From: Flavobacterium sp.
Lineage (GTDB): Bacteria > Bacteroidota > Bacteroidia > Flavobacteriales > Flavobacteriaceae
Direction: 5' to 3'
Length of the DNA stretch: 64,000 bases
Assembly: GCF_013822155.1 (NCBI RefSeq)
Contig: NZ_PNJW01000001.1
Coordinates: forward strand, 1-64,000
Under the pieces are notes generated by a model. It was not told the DNA's origin and did not search any database. It was given only the letters and a program-made list of their open reading frames with translations. Shown here in pieces: positions 62,882 through 64,000 of the stretch; the first letter of the stretch is position 1; every line of letters starts with the position of its first letter. The position numbers and the translations under genes are program-made.

Positions 62882-63000
62882 AGGGTTTGCTGGTTTTTCT
62901 TTTCCTATATAGGTTAAAAAGAGGTGGAAATTACAAAAAAAAATCTAAACTCAATCGATTTCTATTCGCTTATTTCTTTAAAATATAGGTATAACAAAAA

Positions 63001-63021
63001 AACTCTCAACAAGTGAGAGTT
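63001..63021 (-). terminator. Rho-independent terminator of rpmF
   Basis: AACTCTCA at 63001-63008 pairs with TGAGAGTT at 63014-63021 around ACAAG. On the minus strand a U-run follows. It separates yceD-rpmF from fabH-accB-accC. Confidence 0.78.
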
Positions 63022-63045
63022 TATTTTTAAACTATAAAAAAAGTA

Positions 63046-63240
63046 CTAAGCAACAGCTTCGGTTTTGTCAATAACAACTTGACCTCTGTAGTACATTTTT
63101 CCTTCATGCCAGTAAGCTCTGTGGTATAAATGTGCCTCACCTGTTATCGGGCAAGTTGCAATTTGAGCAACAGTTGCTTTATAATGAGTTCTTCTTTTGT
63201 CTCTTCTGGTTTTCGAGGTCTTTCTCTTTGGATGTGCCAT
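63046..63240 (-). CDS. rpmF: 50S ribosomal protein L32
   Basis: The 64-residue basic protein begins [20 protein letters not shown], the conserved L32 N-terminus, and continues with the family core [15 protein letters not shown]. Only one Cys remains, so the zinc-knuckle of some L32 proteins is absent. It follows the DUF177 (yceD-like) gene by 9 nt, the usual arrangement in bacteria. Confidence 0.95.
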   Translation of the reverse strand: MAHPKRKTSKTRRDKRRTHYKATVAQIATCPITGEAHLYHRAYWHEGKMYYRGQVVIDKTEAVA

Positions 63241-63249
63241 TTTACTATA

Positions 63250-63789
63250 TTATTTATCCGTTAATAGTTTTTTTAATTGATCCCAACGGGGATCTGTCTC
63301 TTCTGTTTTCTTTTCTGCTTTTTTTTCTTTGACTGTCAATTCTTGCAGTTTATCAATAGCTTCTGATTGTAATGTTCCGTTTTTTACACCGGGATGAACT
63401 CTTTTTAAAGGAATTGACAATACAATCATTTCATAAATGTATTGTGAAATATCTACTTGATGTTCCCCATGAGGTAAAATCAACAATTCTTCATTTTCAT
63501 CATTGAAAGCATCTCCAAACTGAACAATCAATTTGATTTTGCCTTTAATTGGTAAATCAAACGGTTCACTTGTCAAATCACAAGGGACATTTACGGTTCC
63601 TTTGTGTTTAAAATGTAACTCTAACATGGTTGTTTTTTTCTCTAAAACAACCGTTGTTTTGATATCACAACTTTCAAAATCATCATATTCGAAGCGATCA
63701 AAGAACGTTTTATCTATTTGATAGTCAAATTGATGTTTTCCTAGCTTTAATCCGATAAACGGAATTAAAAATTCATTAGATACTTTCAT
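63250..63789 (-). CDS. DUF177 (YceD-like) protein
   Basis: The 179-residue protein of the DUF177 family is commonly encoded just before rpmF and is linked to 23S rRNA metabolism. Landmarks are CDLTSEPFDLPIKG (the family CxR/L-like centre), an acidic DENEELLILP stretch, YEMIVLSIPLKRVHP and DPRWDQLKKLL at the end. A longer frame starts at a TTG at 63825 that overlaps the promoter, so the ATG at 63789 was chosen. Confidence 0.85.
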   Translation of the reverse strand: MKVSNEFLIPFIGLKLGKHQFDYQIDKTFFDRFEYDDFESCDIKTTVVLEKKTTMLELHFKHKGTVNVPCDLTSEPFDLPIKGKIKLIVQFGDAFNDENEELLILPHGEHQVDISQYIYEMIVLSIPLKRVHPGVKNGTLQSEAIDKLQELTVKEKKAEKKTEETDPRWDQLKKLLTDK

Positions 63790-63822
63790 CTCCACAACAA
63801 TTTGTCCCAAAAATTGGGTTTG

Positions 63823-63850
63823 CAAAGATATAAAATTATCGCAAATCCAA
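63823..63850 (-). promoter_or_regulatory. Promoter TTG-N17-TATCTTTG for the DUF177-rpmF transcript
   Basis: On the minus strand TTG (63848-63850) and TATCTTTG (63823-63830) are 17 nt apart, slightly short of the usual 19-21. The ATG lies 33 nt downstream. Confidence 0.6.
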
Positions 63851-63873
63851 TACGGTTATAAACATTTTTTTGT

Positions 63874-64000
63874 TTAAAACTGTTTTTCTTTTGTTTTAAG
63901 CGGTTTTTCCGTTATTTGAGCATACTCCATTCTGGATTTATAAATGTCCAATGCCAAATAAACTGCCTCTTTAAACGAATTGAAATCAGCTTGGTTTTTT
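63874..64000 (-). CDS. pdxA: C-terminal end of 4-hydroxythreonine-4-phosphate dehydrogenase (partial)
   Basis: The minus-strand frame from the window edge ends in TAA at 63874-63876 and reads NQADFNSFKEAVYLALDIYK, then SRMEYAQITEKPLK. From memory this matches the C-terminus of PdxA in Bacteroidota, where pdxA lies just upstream of yceD-rpmF-fabH. PdxA oxidises 4-phosphohydroxy-threonine in pyridoxal phosphate synthesis. Only about 41 residues are visible. Confidence 0.65.
   Translation of the reverse strand, partial: KNQADFNSFKEAVYLALDIYKSRMEYAQITEKPLKTKEKQF

Noticed and set aside
1..64000. CRISPR array, prophage or insertion sequence
   Set aside because: No regularly spaced repeats, transposase, integrase or phage structural genes were seen.

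Overview
The window is chromosomal DNA from a member of the Flavobacteriaceae (Bacteroidota), most likely the genus Flavobacterium or a close relative. The evidence is the AT-rich composition, two secreted proteases ending in type IX secretion (T9SS) sorting domains, a MurF-alanine racemase fusion, Bacteroidota-restricted families (DUF3078, CarboxypepD_reg TonB receptors), and repeated TAnnTTTG promoter elements shortly upstream of start codons instead of Shine-Dalgarno sequences. Several starts were moved downstream because the longer frame begins at a TTG inside or next to such a promoter.

Region by region. 1-860: the tail of a CFI-box protein, a gene-poor stretch and a folded intergenic element. 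0.87-9.8 kb: a giant alpha-2-macroglobulin lipoprotein, tadA, dxs and a DUF3078 porin-like protein. 9.8-19 kb: a secreted M36 metallopeptidase, a small operon (unknown 75-aa protein, RDD membrane protein, dGTPase), class Ia ribonucleotide reductase (nrdB, nrdA) and a DUF3109 protein. 19-25 kb: MarC, a two-TM small protein coupled to a FAD protein, a hupE/dCMP deaminase/S41 protease operon, TerB and fbp. 25-31.5 kb: a GNAT enzyme, aspartate kinase, a RelE/ParE-type toxin-antitoxin pair, a large predicted outer-membrane protein and a lipoprotein with a duplicated Cys/His motif. 31.5-34.2 kb: a tail-to-tail restriction-modification pair whose methylase carries an N-terminal HTH, a zinc-ribbon microprotein and tRNA-Ala(GGC). 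34.3-40.1 kb: enoyl-CoA hydratase, a membrane microprotein, queD, lpxH, recJ and a hipBA module bracketed by a spaced direct repeat. 40-46.5 kb: rsmI with a Glu-rich partner, tdk, murF-alr, mscL and asd. 46.5-50 kb: a His-rich small protein, a TonB receptor and a lipoprotein, possibly for metal uptake. 50-60 kb: DoxX, two S9 peptidases, mtgA, a DadA-like oxidase and a T9SS metzincin. 60-64 kb: pdxA (partial), yceD/DUF177, rpmF, fabH, accB and accC.

Most of the window is ordinary core genome: nucleotide supply (nrdAB, dgt, dcd-type deaminase, tdk), wall and membrane synthesis (murF-alr, mtgA, lpxH, fabH/accBC, dxs) and the diaminopimelate/lysine branch (lysC, asd). Accessory signals lie at 26.8-27.3, 31.5-34 and 38.3-40.1 kb (toxin-antitoxin, restriction-modification, hipBA). 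I see no CRISPR array, rRNA, prophage or insertion sequence. No feature is clearly a new system. The best leads are the predicted operator in front of the HTH-methylase, the 46-bp direct repeat flanking hipBA, the duplicated NPAHGQPxHRCDI protein and the large outer-membrane protein at 27.5-30.9 kb.
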